From Palleronia rufa (lineage in GTDB: Bacteria > Pseudomonadota > Alphaproteobacteria > Rhodobacterales > Rhodobacteraceae), in the NCBI RefSeq assembly GCF_000743715.1, contig NZ_JQEY01000003.1, forward strand, positions 291,655 to 337,695: 46,041 nt of DNA, written 5' to 3'. Positions 33,898 through 41,725 of the stretch are shown here, piece by piece (position 1 is the first letter of the stretch; every line of letters begins with the position of its first letter). A program made the position numbers and the translations under genes. The notes beneath the pieces were generated by a model. The model was not told the origin of the DNA. It ran no database searches and was given only the letters and a program-made list of their open reading frames with translations.

Positions 33898-35904
33898 GTG
33901 AAGTTAGTTAAAGCGCGCGTTCAAAACTACCGTAGTGTTCGGGATACCGGTGAATTCGACGTAGAGGACGGCAAGACGATTCTCGTCGGGCCGAACGAGG
34001 CCGGTAAGTCCGCCGTTCTTCAGGCGCTACAACAGATATCTCGGCCCGACGAGGTGAAGCCATTCGATCAGCTTCGTGATTACCCGCGCGCGCTGCTCAA
34101 CGACATCACGACAGGTAAAGTGAAGCCGACGAATGTTCCTGTCGCGACGGGTTGGTTCGCACTTGATGAGGACGACGTGGCTGAGTTGCCAGCGTCGCTT
34201 CAGTCGAGCGAAATTACTTATCGGTTCACTCGCTACCTTGATGATACGTTTACAAACCAATTGGAGGGCGCGCCCGACAGGCCATCCTACGGTGATTTGG
34301 AAGCCGATCTCGTCCGTCTCGTACGCCACCTCGACGCTCAAGCCGGTGATGAAGAGCCAAAACCAAGTGTGTCGCTATCCCAGATCACGGAGGGCTGGCA
34401 GAAGCATACCGTTGTTACGGGAGACAAGGCGCAGACTATGTCGAAGTGGCTCAGCGACATGCTCGCCGTTGTGAATGAAGATGACGAGCGCGAGAATACC
34501 CGGTTAGCAAAGATACGGGAGCGCGTGTCTATCTCCATCGACCGGGACGCCGCTGTCGCCACCCTGCGTAAGCGACTTCCGGTTTTCGTGTTGTTCAGCA
34601 ATTACTTCCGTGTCCGCCCACTCATCCACCTCGGACATCTCGCGCAGCGGATCGCAAGCCAGGCATTCGATGACGATCAATACGACTACGGGAATGTTTG
34701 CCTTTTAAAGTTGCTTGGTCTCGACGCAGCTAAGCTGTCCGCGATGGGCAAGTCCGGCGTCGATGCGCATGGACAGCAGAATGCACAGCTCGATACGATC
34801 CGGGACGAACTCGACGCGCGGCAATATCAACTCAACGCGGCTAGCATCCGGCTAACGAAAGAGATCCGTTCGGCATGGAAGCCGAAAGTCGATCGAGGCG
34901 AGGCCGACACCCTCCGCATCACTTCGGACGGCCAGTACCTCAAAGTGGTTGTGGTGGACGACCTGGGCGTTGAAGTTGAACTCGATCAGCGGTCAGAGGG
35001 CTTTCAGTGGCTGGTCTCGTTCTTTGTGGTCTTCTTTGCCGAGGCTGAGGATAAGCACGAGAACGCCGTCCTGCTACTGGATGAGCCCGGCTTGCACCTT
35101 CATGGACTTAAACAGCGTGACTTCCGTGATACCCTTTCTCGCCTCGCGGAGGGCAACCAGACGCTCTACACAACGCATTCGCCGTTTCTCGTCGGACCCG
35201 ACGAACTCGATCGCGTGCGTGTGGTGGAAATGACGGATCGGGAGGTCGGGACGAAAGTCCACACCAGCGTCACATCGAACGATCCCGCAGCCCTGCTGCC
35301 CCTACAGGAAGCTCTCGGCTACGACCTTGCGCAAAGTCTCTTCTCCCAGCAGCGCAACTTCATCGTCGAAGGGTTGACCGATTTTTGGTATGTCGGTGCC
35401 GTCTCGGAACTATTCGAGGAGGCGGGCCAGGACGGTCTTCGGAAAAACATAGCCGTGATTCCGGCCGGAACGGCGGGAAAGGTCGTTTATTTCGCGACGA
35501 TCCTCCATGCACACAATTTGAGGGTGGCCGCACTTCTAGATTCTGACAGCGCAGGAGATTCCGCCGCCCAACAAGAAACGCTTATTCATAGTGTCGGGCA
35601 TAAGGGTATCTTACGCACGGCCGATGTGCTGGATGGAACAGTGACCAATCCGGAGATCGAGGATTTGCTCCGAACCACCTTGGCCTCCGTTGCAAAGGAT
35701 GAACTCGGTCATGAGTTGCCGGCGGTGACGGGCCAAACATCACGCTCGATGGCCTCGATCCTCAAGTCAGAGAAGCTGTCCAAATATCAGCTTGCCAAAG
35801 CATTTGTGCGGTGGTGCCGGAACCACAGCCTAAATGACTTGCTGGCAGAAGAGCGATCAGCTTGGGAAAAGCTATTTGCAAAGGCGAACTCTGCGCTGAA
35901 GTAG
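33898..35904 (+). CDS. OLD-family ATPase/TOPRIM endonuclease
   Basis: A 668-residue protein with an SMC/RecF-like ATPase and a C-terminal TOPRIM nuclease domain, the layout of OLD (overcoming lysogenisation defect) nucleases. Walker A is GPNEAGKSAVLQAL (G31-S38). The signature and Walker B region reads AVLLLDEPGLHLHGLKQRDF (about residues 390-410), followed by TLYTTHSPFLVG. The TOPRIM motifs are FIVEGLTDFWYVGAV (Glu near 491) and VAALLDSDSAGDSA (acidic pair near 549). There is no UvrD-like helicase (GajB) or reverse transcriptase beside it, so it looks like a stand-alone OLD, probably anti-phage or anti-plasmid cargo. Start GTG 33898 has AGGGGGG upstream. Its codon use is clearly less GC-rich than the ICE backbone. 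Confidence 0.88.
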   Translation: MKLVKARVQNYRSVRDTGEFDVEDGKTILVGPNEAGKSAVLQALQQISRPDEVKPFDQLRDYPRALLNDITTGKVKPTNVPVATGWFALDEDDVAELPASLQSSEITYRFTRYLDDTFTNQLEGAPDRPSYGDLEADLVRLVRHLDAQAGDEEPKPSVSLSQITEGWQKHTVVTGDKAQTMSKWLSDMLAVVNEDDERENTRLAKIRERVSISIDRDAAVATLRKRLPVFVLFSNYFRVRPLIHLGHLAQRIASQAFDDDQYDYGNVCLLKLLGLDAAKLSAMGKSGVDAHGQQNAQLDTIRDELDARQYQLNAASIRLTKEIRSAWKPKVDRGEADTLRITSDGQYLKVVVVDDLGVEVELDQRSEGFQWLVSFFVVFFAEAEDKHENAVLLLDEPGLHLHGLKQRDFRDTLSRLAEGNQTLYTTHSPFLVGPDELDRVRVVEMTDREVGTKVHTSVTSNDPAALLPLQEALGYDLAQSLFSQQRNFIVEGLTDFWYVGAVSELFEEAGQDGLRKNIAVIPAGTAGKVVYFATILHAHNLRVAALLDSDSAGDSAAQQETLIHSVGHKGILRTADVLDGTVTNPEIEDLLRTTLASVAKDELGHELPAVTGQTSRSMASILKSEKLSKYQLAKAFVRWCRNHSLNDLLAEERSAWEKLFAKANSALK

Positions 35905-36059
35905 CACGCGCGACTGCCGCTCTTGCTGGCCTAGTGGTGCACGCAGACGTTCGTACAGGCCGCAGCGAACGTCCGTAGCCGCCCGACCAATCGCAACGCC
36001 GCCACTGTAGCAGCCATGTTGGGCAATTCTAGCCTACATAGTGGTCAGAATTCGCCTTT

Positions 36060-36347
36060 TCACGTCTTATTGGCAGCAGCCTGTTCCAGTATCCGCTTGT
36101 AACCCTCACGCGAAAGCCATTGCGCGCGTTCGAGATGGCTTTGCCAGCATCGGCGTGTCCTGAACTCGTCGCCGACCGGATCGCGGTGCAGCACGATTTG
36201 CGCCACTTCCTTCCAGTCCGCGCCTTCCGCCTTCGCGTCGAGCAGCCGCAGATAGGTCACGAAATGCGCTTCGTCATAAGGCGTGATGTCGTTTCCCGTT
36301 GGCGCTTCATCGTCCACATCGGGATCGAGTTCGACGGGCGTTCGCAT
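36060..36347 (-). CDS. qseM: QseM-like DUF2285 antiactivator
   Basis: A 95-residue small DUF2285 protein: PTGNDITPYDEAHFVTYLRL, LDAKAEGADWKEVAQIVLHR and the C-terminal helix SHLERAQWLSREGYKRIL. In ICEMlSym, QseM binds both TraR and FseA and keeps the element quiet in most cells. Start ATG 36347 has an AAGGGGAA ribosome-binding site. It is divergent from the rdfS-like operon, with 469 bases between them. In ICEMlSym a DNA-binding gene, qseC, sits divergent next to qseM; I see no such gene here. Confidence 0.82.
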   Translation of the reverse strand: MRTPVELDPDVDDEAPTGNDITPYDEAHFVTYLRLLDAKAEGADWKEVAQIVLHRDPVGDEFRTRRCWQSHLERAQWLSREGYKRILEQAAANKT

Positions 36348-36816
36348 CGTCGTTCCCCTTCTACCCGGGAGCCGTGGTTTGCGGTGCGCCCCCGCAATTG
36401 GCCCCTCTGACCTGGTGATCGGGGAGTTAGTAACCGTGACTAGACGGCCCTATGACCTTTAGGCGGGCAGCCCTGGACATACGCCATAGGCTCCCCGACC
36501 ATAAGGTTCGAGGATGGTGGTGCCGTCACGGTCGGCACCTACCGCTAGTCAGGGGTTACTAAGCCCCAAAGCAGCGCGTCTGCTCCGCGTTCAGTCTTAC
36601 CCGACCCGCACGGGATTGTCTTCGGCGAATTGGCGCGCGCCCCACTGACACGCTGAATCTCTCCATCTTTTCAGTCTGATCCCGCCCCGGAGGGGGGTGC
36701 CGCCAGCGCGCGTGCGCAAATGCGGCACGCTACAGGCCGCCGGTCCCTCGCCATGGTTCGCCATAGCGCGCCGCCGTCATCGGCAGCGCCATCCACTGAC
36801 GAACCGGAGGTCATCC
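36348..36816. other. Gene-free region between qseM and rdfS
   Basis: A 469-base divergent intergenic region with no open frame I would call a gene. It must hold the promoters of qseM (leftward) and of the rdfS-repA-traF-rlxS operon (rightward). It contains the structured block at 36421-36566. Near its right end, CATGGTTCGCCAT (36752-36764) is an imperfect inverted match to the sequence around the rdfS start codon. Confidence 0.6.
36421..36566. repeat. Long inverted repeat with nested stems: operator pair, oriT or ncRNA
   Basis: The arm at 36427-36447 (TTAGTAACCGTGACTAGACG...) is repeated in reverse at 36542-36562 with few mismatches, and GGGG/CCCC extends it on the outside. Between them are ACCGTGAC (36433) against GTCACGGT (36525), CCTATG (36449) against CATAGG (36485), and a strong hairpin GGTGCCG-TCACGGT-CGGCACC (36519-36538). 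Some of these pairings exclude each other. The position between qseM and rdfS fits a regulatory operator or a transfer origin. Confidence 0.65.
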
Positions 36817-37089
36817 ATGGCGAACCGCCGCAATGCGGACCTGCCGCCGCGCCTTCTGCGCACACAGGAAGCCGCACGCTTCCTCGGCATTTCGATCCGC
36901 ACCCTTGAAAAGCACCGCACCTACGGAACCGGCCCGCTCTATCGAAAGATCGGCGGCCGTGTCCTCTATACCCTGCGCGATCTGGAAGCTTGGAGCGCCA
37001 TCGGCACGCGCAAATCCACCAGCGACACAAGTGCCGGCACCGTCTTCGCCGCGCGCCCGCTCACCCCCGAAGAGCGGGACGAGTGCTGA
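36817..37089 (+). CDS. rdfS: RdfS-like helix-turn-helix protein (excisionase type)
   Basis: A 90-residue protein with a MerR/AlpA-like winged helix-turn-helix: LLRTQEAARFLGISIRTLEK, then GTGPLYRKIGGRVLYTLRDL and the W of EAWSAIG. Small proteins of this type are recombination directionality factors; in ICEMlSym, RdfS heads the transfer operon, drives excision and is the target of FseA. The position directly upstream of repA-parA-traF-rlxS matches that. Start ATG 36817 follows CCGGAGG. The repA ATG follows the stop without a gap. Confidence 0.78.
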   Translation: MANRRNADLPPRLLRTQEAARFLGISIRTLEKHRTYGTGPLYRKIGGRVLYTLRDLEAWSAIGTRKSTSDTSAGTVFAARPLTPEERDEC

Positions 37090-38118
37090 ATGTTGCGCGA
37101 CGACGATGACAGCCCCGCGCAGCCGACCGACACCAGCGAGCGCAGCCGCCTCGACCCCTTTGTGGTCGCGACCGGCGACGCCGCGCCGCGCGACCAGCGC
37201 GACCTGATGGAACGGCCGTTCTTCTCGCTGGCGAAGCGGCCCCGCACAAAACCGATCCTCTATCAAACCGCCGATGTCGAGGTGCAGGTGTTCGCCATGC
37301 CCGAGCACGGCATGGCGACAATCTGGGATGCCGATGTGCTGATCTGGGCCGCAAGCCAGATCGTCGCGGCCGAGAATGACGGTTTCACCACGTCGCGCTT
37401 CTTTCGTTTCATGCCCTACCAGCTCCTGCGCGCCGTGGGGCGGGCCACCGGCAACCGGGATTACCTGTTGCTCAAGGCCGCGCTCGCCCGCCTGCAATCG
37501 ACCGTCATCGCGACGACGATCCGTAACGGGAAGCATTGGCGGCGACGGCAATTCTCATGGATCAACGAGTGGGAGGAAATGACGACGCGCGCCGGCCGCG
37601 TCGAGGGCATGGAGTTCGTCCTGCCCGAATGGTTCTACAACAGCGTCATCGACCGTTCGCTGGTGCTGACCATCGACCCGGCCTATTTCCGGCTGACCGG
37701 CGGCATCGAGCGCTGGCTCTATCGCGTCGCCCGCAAACACGCAGGGCGCCAGCCCGAGGGCTGGGCTTTCGAGATCGCCCACCTTCACCAGAAATCCGGC
37801 AGTTCGGCGCGGCAGTCCGATTTCGCGCTCGACCTGCGCCGCCTCGCAGTTCGTCAGTCGCTGCCCGGTTACAGCCTCCAGATCGAGTGGGAAGACGGGC
37901 GTGAACTGCTGCGCTTTGTCCCCGAAAATCTATCCACAGTGCCTGTGGGAAACCATGTGAATCCCATCGGGACATTAGGCGCACGGACTATCGGGACATT
38001 AGGCGCAAATCGCACGCCGTACTCTATAGAAGAATCTAACAATAAAACTAACTCTTCTTCTTTGACGCGCGCGCACGCGACCCATGGTGCCGGTGCCGCG
38101 CGGCGCGGTGCGCCATGA
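37090..38118 (+). CDS. repA: Replication initiator protein A
   Basis: A 342-residue protein of the RPA (replication initiator protein A) family found on alphaproteobacterial plasmids and ICEs. Family landmarks: ERPFFSLAKRPRTKPILYQT, HGMATIWDADVLIWAASQIV, LLKAALARLQSTVIATTIRN, WYRVARKHAG-like WLYRVARKHAGRQPEGWAF. It probably binds an origin and allows the excised circle to replicate. The C-terminal tail is odd: IGTLGARTIGTLGA is encoded by two 18-bp direct repeats, followed by an A+T-rich stretch (EESNNKTNSSS). This end may double as the origin. The last four bases (ATGA) overlap parA. Confidence 0.9.
   Translation: MLRDDDDSPAQPTDTSERSRLDPFVVATGDAAPRDQRDLMERPFFSLAKRPRTKPILYQTADVEVQVFAMPEHGMATIWDADVLIWAASQIVAAENDGFTTSRFFRFMPYQLLRAVGRATGNRDYLLLKAALARLQSTVIATTIRNGKHWRRRQFSWINEWEEMTTRAGRVEGMEFVLPEWFYNSVIDRSLVLTIDPAYFRLTGGIERWLYRVARKHAGRQPEGWAFEIAHLHQKSGSSARQSDFALDLRRLAVRQSLPGYSLQIEWEDGRELLRFVPENLSTVPVGNHVNPIGTLGARTIGTLGANRTPYSIEESNNKTNSSSLTRAHATHGAGAARRGAP
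37930..38066 (+). other. Candidate replication origin inside the 3' end of repA
   Basis: Three elements in order: CTATCCACA at 37930-37938, one mismatch from the DnaA box TTATCCACA and part of a small palindrome (TCCACAG-TGC-CTGTGGG); two exact copies of ATCGGGACATTAGGCGCA at 37966-37983 and 37990-38007 (24-base period, iteron-like); and 38021-38064, about three quarters A+T by my count in an otherwise GC-rich gene, a plausible unwinding element. Confidence 0.6.
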
Positions 38119-38768
38119 TCGTGGCGTTCCTCAATCAGAAGGGCGGCGTCGGCAAGACCACGCTGGCGCTGCATCTCGCCGGGGCCTGGGCGGCTGAAGG
38201 ACGGCGCGTCATCCTGATCGACGCCGACCCGCAAGGCTCCGCGCTCGACTGGTCTGAGCGGCGCAGCCATGAGGGGCTGCCGAGGTCGTTTAGCACCATC
38301 GGCCTGGCCCGTGACACGCTGCACCGGGAAGCCCCGGAGCTGGCCCGCGACGCCGACATGATCGTCATCGACGGGCCGCCGCGTGTCGCCGGCCTCATGC
38401 GCTCCGCGCTGCTCGCCGCCGACCTCGTGCTGATCCCGGTGCAGCCATCCCCCTTTGATGGCTGGGCGTCGGCCGAGATGCTGACGCTTCTGAATGAAGC
38501 CCGCATCTACCGGCCCGAACTAGCCGCCCGTTTCGTCCTCAACCGTTGCGGCGCGCGCACGATCATCGCCCGCGAGACGGCCGAGACGCTGGCCGATCAC
38601 GATCCGCCCTTGCTCACCGCCACCATCGGCCAGCGCGTGGTCTTTGCTGACGCCGCGCAGTCCGGCCGGCTTGCATCCGAGATCGACGTCGACAGCCCCG
38701 CCGCCCGCGAGATCGCGGCGCTGGCCGTCGAGATAGATCGGCTGCCCATCGGGAGAACCTTGCCATGA
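38115..38768 (+). CDS. parA: ParA-family partition ATPase
   Basis: A 217-residue Walker-type ATPase that partitions or stabilises the element. The deviant Walker A motif is QKGGVGKTTLALHLAG (signature lysine K9, K14 at the phosphate). DADPQGSALDW and MIVIDGPPRVAGLMRSAL complete the nucleotide site. No N-terminal HTH, so it is a small ParA as found on many plasmids. The start ATG overlaps the repA stop and its stop overlaps the next start, both ATGA. Confidence 0.92.
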   Translation: MIVAFLNQKGGVGKTTLALHLAGAWAAEGRRVILIDADPQGSALDWSERRSHEGLPRSFSTIGLARDTLHREAPELARDADMIVIDGPPRVAGLMRSALLAADLVLIPVQPSPFDGWASAEMLTLLNEARIYRPELAARFVLNRCGARTIIARETAETLADHDPPLLTATIGQRVVFADAAQSGRLASEIDVDSPAAREIAALAVEIDRLPIGRTLP

Positions 38769-39019
38769 CCGGGCGCATCCGCAAGCCCGGTTTCGCATCC
38801 CGGCCGGGCAATCCCGAAAGCTGGATCAGGGCGGGCGAAACGCCACCGAACGGCAAAGCCGCCGGCGAAGCGTTCACCGCCCGCCTGACCATCGACATCA
38901 CGCCCGAGCTGCGCGGCCGCATCAAGGTCGCAGCCTTCCGGCGTGGGATCACCGTCACCGACATGCTGCGCGACCTGCTGGCGCGCGAATTTCCATCCTC
39001 CGAGGGAGATCAACCATGA
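38765..39019 (+). CDS. Small RHH-like protein, likely ParA partner
   Basis: An 84-residue basic protein. The second half, FTARLTIDITPELRGRIKVA then AFRRGITVTDMLRDLLAREF, has the strand-helix-helix pattern of a ribbon-helix-helix DNA-binding domain. Located directly after parA with an ATGA overlap, it is well placed to be the centromere-binding partner, as in ParA-ParG-type systems. The name is inferred from position and fold, not from a clear family match. Confidence 0.78.
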   Translation: MTGRIRKPGFASRPGNPESWIRAGETPPNGKAAGEAFTARLTIDITPELRGRIKVAAFRRGITVTDMLRDLLAREFPSSEGDQP

Positions 39020-39534
39020 CCGGCAATGCGGCGCACCGCTTGCACGGCCGTCCGCTGCCGGACGAACCCGCGCCTTTCACCACCTTGGTCGAACTGACCT
39101 TCCAGAAACGCAAGATCGAGCACTGGATACGCTTCGGCCGCAAGAGCTACGAACAGATACTCGACCGCCGCCGCAGCATCGTCGGCTTCGCGCCCGGCAG
39201 CATCTTCGCCTTCGTGCGATGGGCGTCCGGCGCACATGGCACGATCGTTTCCCGCATCGACATCCTGCGTGCCATCGGCCGCGGCGAGCCGTTCCAGACG
39301 CTGCCCTTCGTCCGTCCCGGCGGCGACATCCTGTTGCGTCTCGATAGCTGGGCGAAGGTGCAGCGCGCATTGCAGGCCATCGACGCCGTGGAAGCGCTCG
39401 GCCTCGATCCTGCCGACATATCCCCGGAGCACTGGCGGCACGTCCACAATCGTCTGACTGCCGGTCTGGAGCCGCACGCCTATACGCCGGAGCGACACGC
39501 CGCCTGGCTCGGTCGCCAGAGGATCGACCCATGA
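39016..39534 (+). CDS. DUF2840 domain protein
   Basis: A 172-residue soluble protein of the DUF2840 family, seen almost only next to parA and traF on ICEs and plasmids. Landmarks: TTLVELTFQKRKIEHWIRFG, IVGFAPGSIFAFVRWASGAH, GTIVSRIDILRAIGRGEPFQ and WRHVHNRLTAGLEPHAYTPE. Function unknown; conserved position suggests a part in transfer. ATGA overlaps at both ends couple it to its neighbours. Confidence 0.88.
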   Translation: MTGNAAHRLHGRPLPDEPAPFTTLVELTFQKRKIEHWIRFGRKSYEQILDRRRSIVGFAPGSIFAFVRWASGAHGTIVSRIDILRAIGRGEPFQTLPFVRPGGDILLRLDSWAKVQRALQAIDAVEALGLDPADISPEHWRHVHNRLTAGLEPHAYTPERHAAWLGRQRIDP

Positions 39535-40076
39535 CGCGCCGCCGTATCCTCACGGTAACGGCGTTGGCCGTCACGGGCATCGCAGCCGCCAGCGTCGCCG
39601 ATTGGCCTGCGAAACTGATCTGGAACGCGACCGCCAGCGCGCCCATCGGCTTCTACACGGTCAGGCCGGCCGACGCGCTCGACGTGCCGGAGCTGGTAGC
39701 CGTCATGCCGCCCGAACCGCTGGAGCGATTCATGGTCGAACGCGGCTATGTCGGGCGCGGCGTGCCGCTCCTGAAGCGCGTCCTCGGACTGCCGGGACAG
39801 CGGGTCTGCCGTTTGCGATCCGCGATCACGGTGGACGGGATCGAGATGGGCGAAGCGCTCGACCGCGACCGGATCGGCCGCGATCTACCCGTCTGGCAGG
39901 GCTGCCGCGTCATCGCCTCCAGCGAAATCTTCCTCATGAATTGGGAGGTCCGCGACAGCCTGGACGGCCGCTATTTCGGACCCATCCCAGCAAGTTCTGT
40001 CATCGGCCGAGCGGTCCCGCTCTGGACCGATGAGGAAGGCGACGGCCGCTACGAATGGCGCGCGCCGACCCAATGA
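39531..40076 (+). CDS. traF: TraF-type S26 signal peptidase
   Basis: A 181-residue inner-membrane serine protease of the S26 (TraF) type, which matures and cyclises the pilin in conjugative systems related to RP4. One N-terminal membrane segment (ILTVTALAVTGIAAASVA), catalytic Ser S36 in TASAPIGFYTVRP and catalytic Lys K82 in GVPLLKRVLGLPGQRVC; the C-terminal GRYFGPIPASSVIGRAVPLW is typical. It starts with an ATGA overlap. Its substrate pilin and the rest of the transfer channel are not in the window. Confidence 0.92.
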   Translation: MTRRRILTVTALAVTGIAAASVADWPAKLIWNATASAPIGFYTVRPADALDVPELVAVMPPEPLERFMVERGYVGRGVPLLKRVLGLPGQRVCRLRSAITVDGIEMGEALDRDRIGRDLPVWQGCRVIASSEIFLMNWEVRDSLDGRYFGPIPASSVIGRAVPLWTDEEGDGRYEWRAPTQ

Positions 40077-40144
40077 CCGCTTCCCCATCGGCGGGAGCGG
40101 TGCCCGCCGATGGTTTTCCCAACCTCACCGCCAAGGAGACTGTC

Positions 40145-40492
40145 ATGCCCCAGATTGGTGAATTTGCGCGCGACGAGGCCGGCTTCATCGGACACTTCGG
40201 GACGCTCTTGCTGCATCAGGACATCATCATCGTCGCGGCTGAGTCGTCCGACGCGGAGAACGCACCGGATTATCGCGTTCACCTGTTCGACGGCATGAGC
40301 AACGAAACCGGCCCGGAGATCGGCGCGGCCTGGAAACGCACCGGCGAGAAGGCCGGCGAATATCTTTCCGTGCTGCTGGACGATCCCACGTTCCCGCATC
40401 CGATCCGCGCCAACCTGTTCCGCGACGACGACGCGGGCGCGTCGTGGTCGCTGCACTGGAGCCGCCCGAAACCGCGCGACGAGCGGGACTAA
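40145..40492 (+). CDS. DUF736 domain protein (second copy)
   Basis: A 115-residue DUF736 protein: MPQIGEFARDEAGFIGHFGT, DYRVHLFDGMSNETGPEIGA, AWKRTGEKAGEYLSVLLDDP, WSLHWSRPKP. It is clearly diverged from the copy at 30725. It lies inside the transfer operon between traF and the transglycosylase, with AAGGAG eleven bases before the ATG. Role unknown. Confidence 0.88.
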   Translation: MPQIGEFARDEAGFIGHFGTLLLHQDIIIVAAESSDAENAPDYRVHLFDGMSNETGPEIGAAWKRTGEKAGEYLSVLLDDPTFPHPIRANLFRDDDAGASWSLHWSRPKPRDERD

Positions 40493-40496
40493 GGCC

Positions 40497-41408
40497 ATGC
40501 AAACCCGCGTCATTCCCGCACTCAAGACCCTCATCCCGTTGTTCGCGGAAAGGCCGTCTCATCCCGTCGTCCCGCTCGGGCGCAAGACGGCCGGCGCGCG
40601 CAGCGCAGGTCAGGGGCGGCCATCGGCCGGCGCTTGCGCCTTGCCCTTGACCGCAGCGAGCACGCCGGCAGGCTGGGCTCAAAGCGGAGACAGGGCTGTA
40701 TGGCGCTATGCCGTTCTGATAATGACCGCCATGCTGTCACTCGGCGCGGGATCGGCAATGGCCGTTGCGCAATCGACGCCGATGGTCCGGCCCGCCGCCG
40801 TCGATCCCAACGCCGCCCACATTGCCGAAGCGGCGCGGCGCTTCGGCATCCCCGAGCACTGGATTGTCGCCGTGCTGCGCGCCGAAAGCGCGGGCGACGT
40901 GCGCGCGGTGTCATCGGCCGGCGCGATGGGGTTGATGCAGGTCATGCCCGACACCTGGGCGGGCCTGCGCATCCGTCATCGGCTCGGCCGCGATCCCTAC
41001 GACCCGCGCGATAACATCCTCGCAGGCACGGCCTATCTGCGCGAGATGTTCGACCGCTACGGCAATGTCGCGGCGATGCTGGCAGCCTACAATGCCGGTC
41101 CCGGTCGCTACGACGAATACCTTGCGACCGGCCGCGCATTGCCACCGGAGACCCGCGCCTATGTCGCCGCGCTAGCGCCGATCCTCGGCGGCGAGGCTTC
41201 TCCCGATGCAGCGCCGCCACCGCCCGACTGGCGCGAAGCCCCGCTCTTCGTCACGCGCCCGGCCGACGCGCGGACTGCCGCCGCGCCGCCATCCGGGGCG
41301 CAATCCGGCGACGGCCGCGCAACCATTCCGGTGCGCGATCCTGCCGATGCGGAGCCGGAAACCGGCAGCATTTTCGTGGCCCGCGCCGACGACGAGGGAA
41401 CGCCATGA
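40497..41408 (+). CDS. Lytic transglycosylase of the transfer operon
   Basis: A 303-residue protein with an SLT/lysozyme-like domain that cleaves peptidoglycan so the transfer apparatus can pass. Catalytic Glu is E130 in AVLRAESAGDVRAVSSAGAM, followed by GLMQVMPDTWAGLR, NILAGTAYLREMFDRYGNVA and LAAYNAGPGRYDEYL. From ATG 40722 the protein would start with a signal peptide (MTAMLSLGAGSAMAVAQ) and be 228 residues; the longer start at 40497 is possible but its first 75 residues look unlike the family. The C-terminal tail is proline/alanine-rich. Stop overlaps the next start. Confidence 0.9.
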   Translation: MQTRVIPALKTLIPLFAERPSHPVVPLGRKTAGARSAGQGRPSAGACALPLTAASTPAGWAQSGDRAVWRYAVLIMTAMLSLGAGSAMAVAQSTPMVRPAAVDPNAAHIAEAARRFGIPEHWIVAVLRAESAGDVRAVSSAGAMGLMQVMPDTWAGLRIRHRLGRDPYDPRDNILAGTAYLREMFDRYGNVAAMLAAYNAGPGRYDEYLATGRALPPETRAYVAALAPILGGEASPDAAPPPPDWREAPLFVTRPADARTAAAPPSGAQSGDGRATIPVRDPADAEPETGSIFVARADDEGTP

Positions 41409-41725
41409 GGACGGCGATCCGGCGCACGGCGCGACCCGTTCCGGTGTCCAGTCAGGCAGGTTTGCGCCTGGCTGGAATCCCGGTGGGAAGGACGGAAAGG
41501 GCGATAAGAAGGGAGGGCAAGATTGAAGGAACCGGCACCATGTCGGGCCGGTTTCCGAAATTGTTGTTGTCTGCACACTGGTTAGGCCGCCGTTTCCGGC
41601 ACCATGATCTTGAGCGGCGGAGTGCCGCGATTCCGTGCAACGCCCTGGCCTTGCAGGCTTTTGTTCGGCACCATGGCCGCCGATTGCCCGATTTTCCGCG
41701 ATTTCGGCCGGAGGCGCATCCATGA
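41405..41725 (+). CDS. Short ORF between transglycosylase and relaxase genes
   Basis: A 106-residue arginine-rich frame that overlaps both neighbours by ATGA, which argues for translation. Its sequence matches no family I know, and its middle contains an inverted repeat and three CGGCACCATG direct repeats, which argue for a non-coding role such as a relaxase binding site. It may be both, or not a gene at all. Confidence 0.4.
   Translation: MRTAIRRTARPVPVSSQAGLRLAGIPVGRTERAIRREGKIEGTGTMSGRFPKLLLSAHWLGRRFRHHDLERRSAAIPCNALALQAFVRHHGRRLPDFPRFRPEAHP
41530..41675 (+). other. Repeats upstream of rlxS, possible transfer origin
   Basis: Inverted repeat AACCGGC (41530-41536) / GCCGGTT (41547-41553), and three direct repeats of CGGCACCATG at 41533, 41597 and 41666, spaced 64 and 69 bases. 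The block ends 46 bases before the relaxase start. oriT sites often lie next to the relaxase gene and contain such repeats; no nick site can be named from sequence alone. Confidence 0.4.

Noticed and set aside
33898-35904. A Gabija defence system
   Set aside because: The OLD-type protein resembles GajA in layout, but no UvrD-like helicase gene follows; the next gene is qseM on the other strand.
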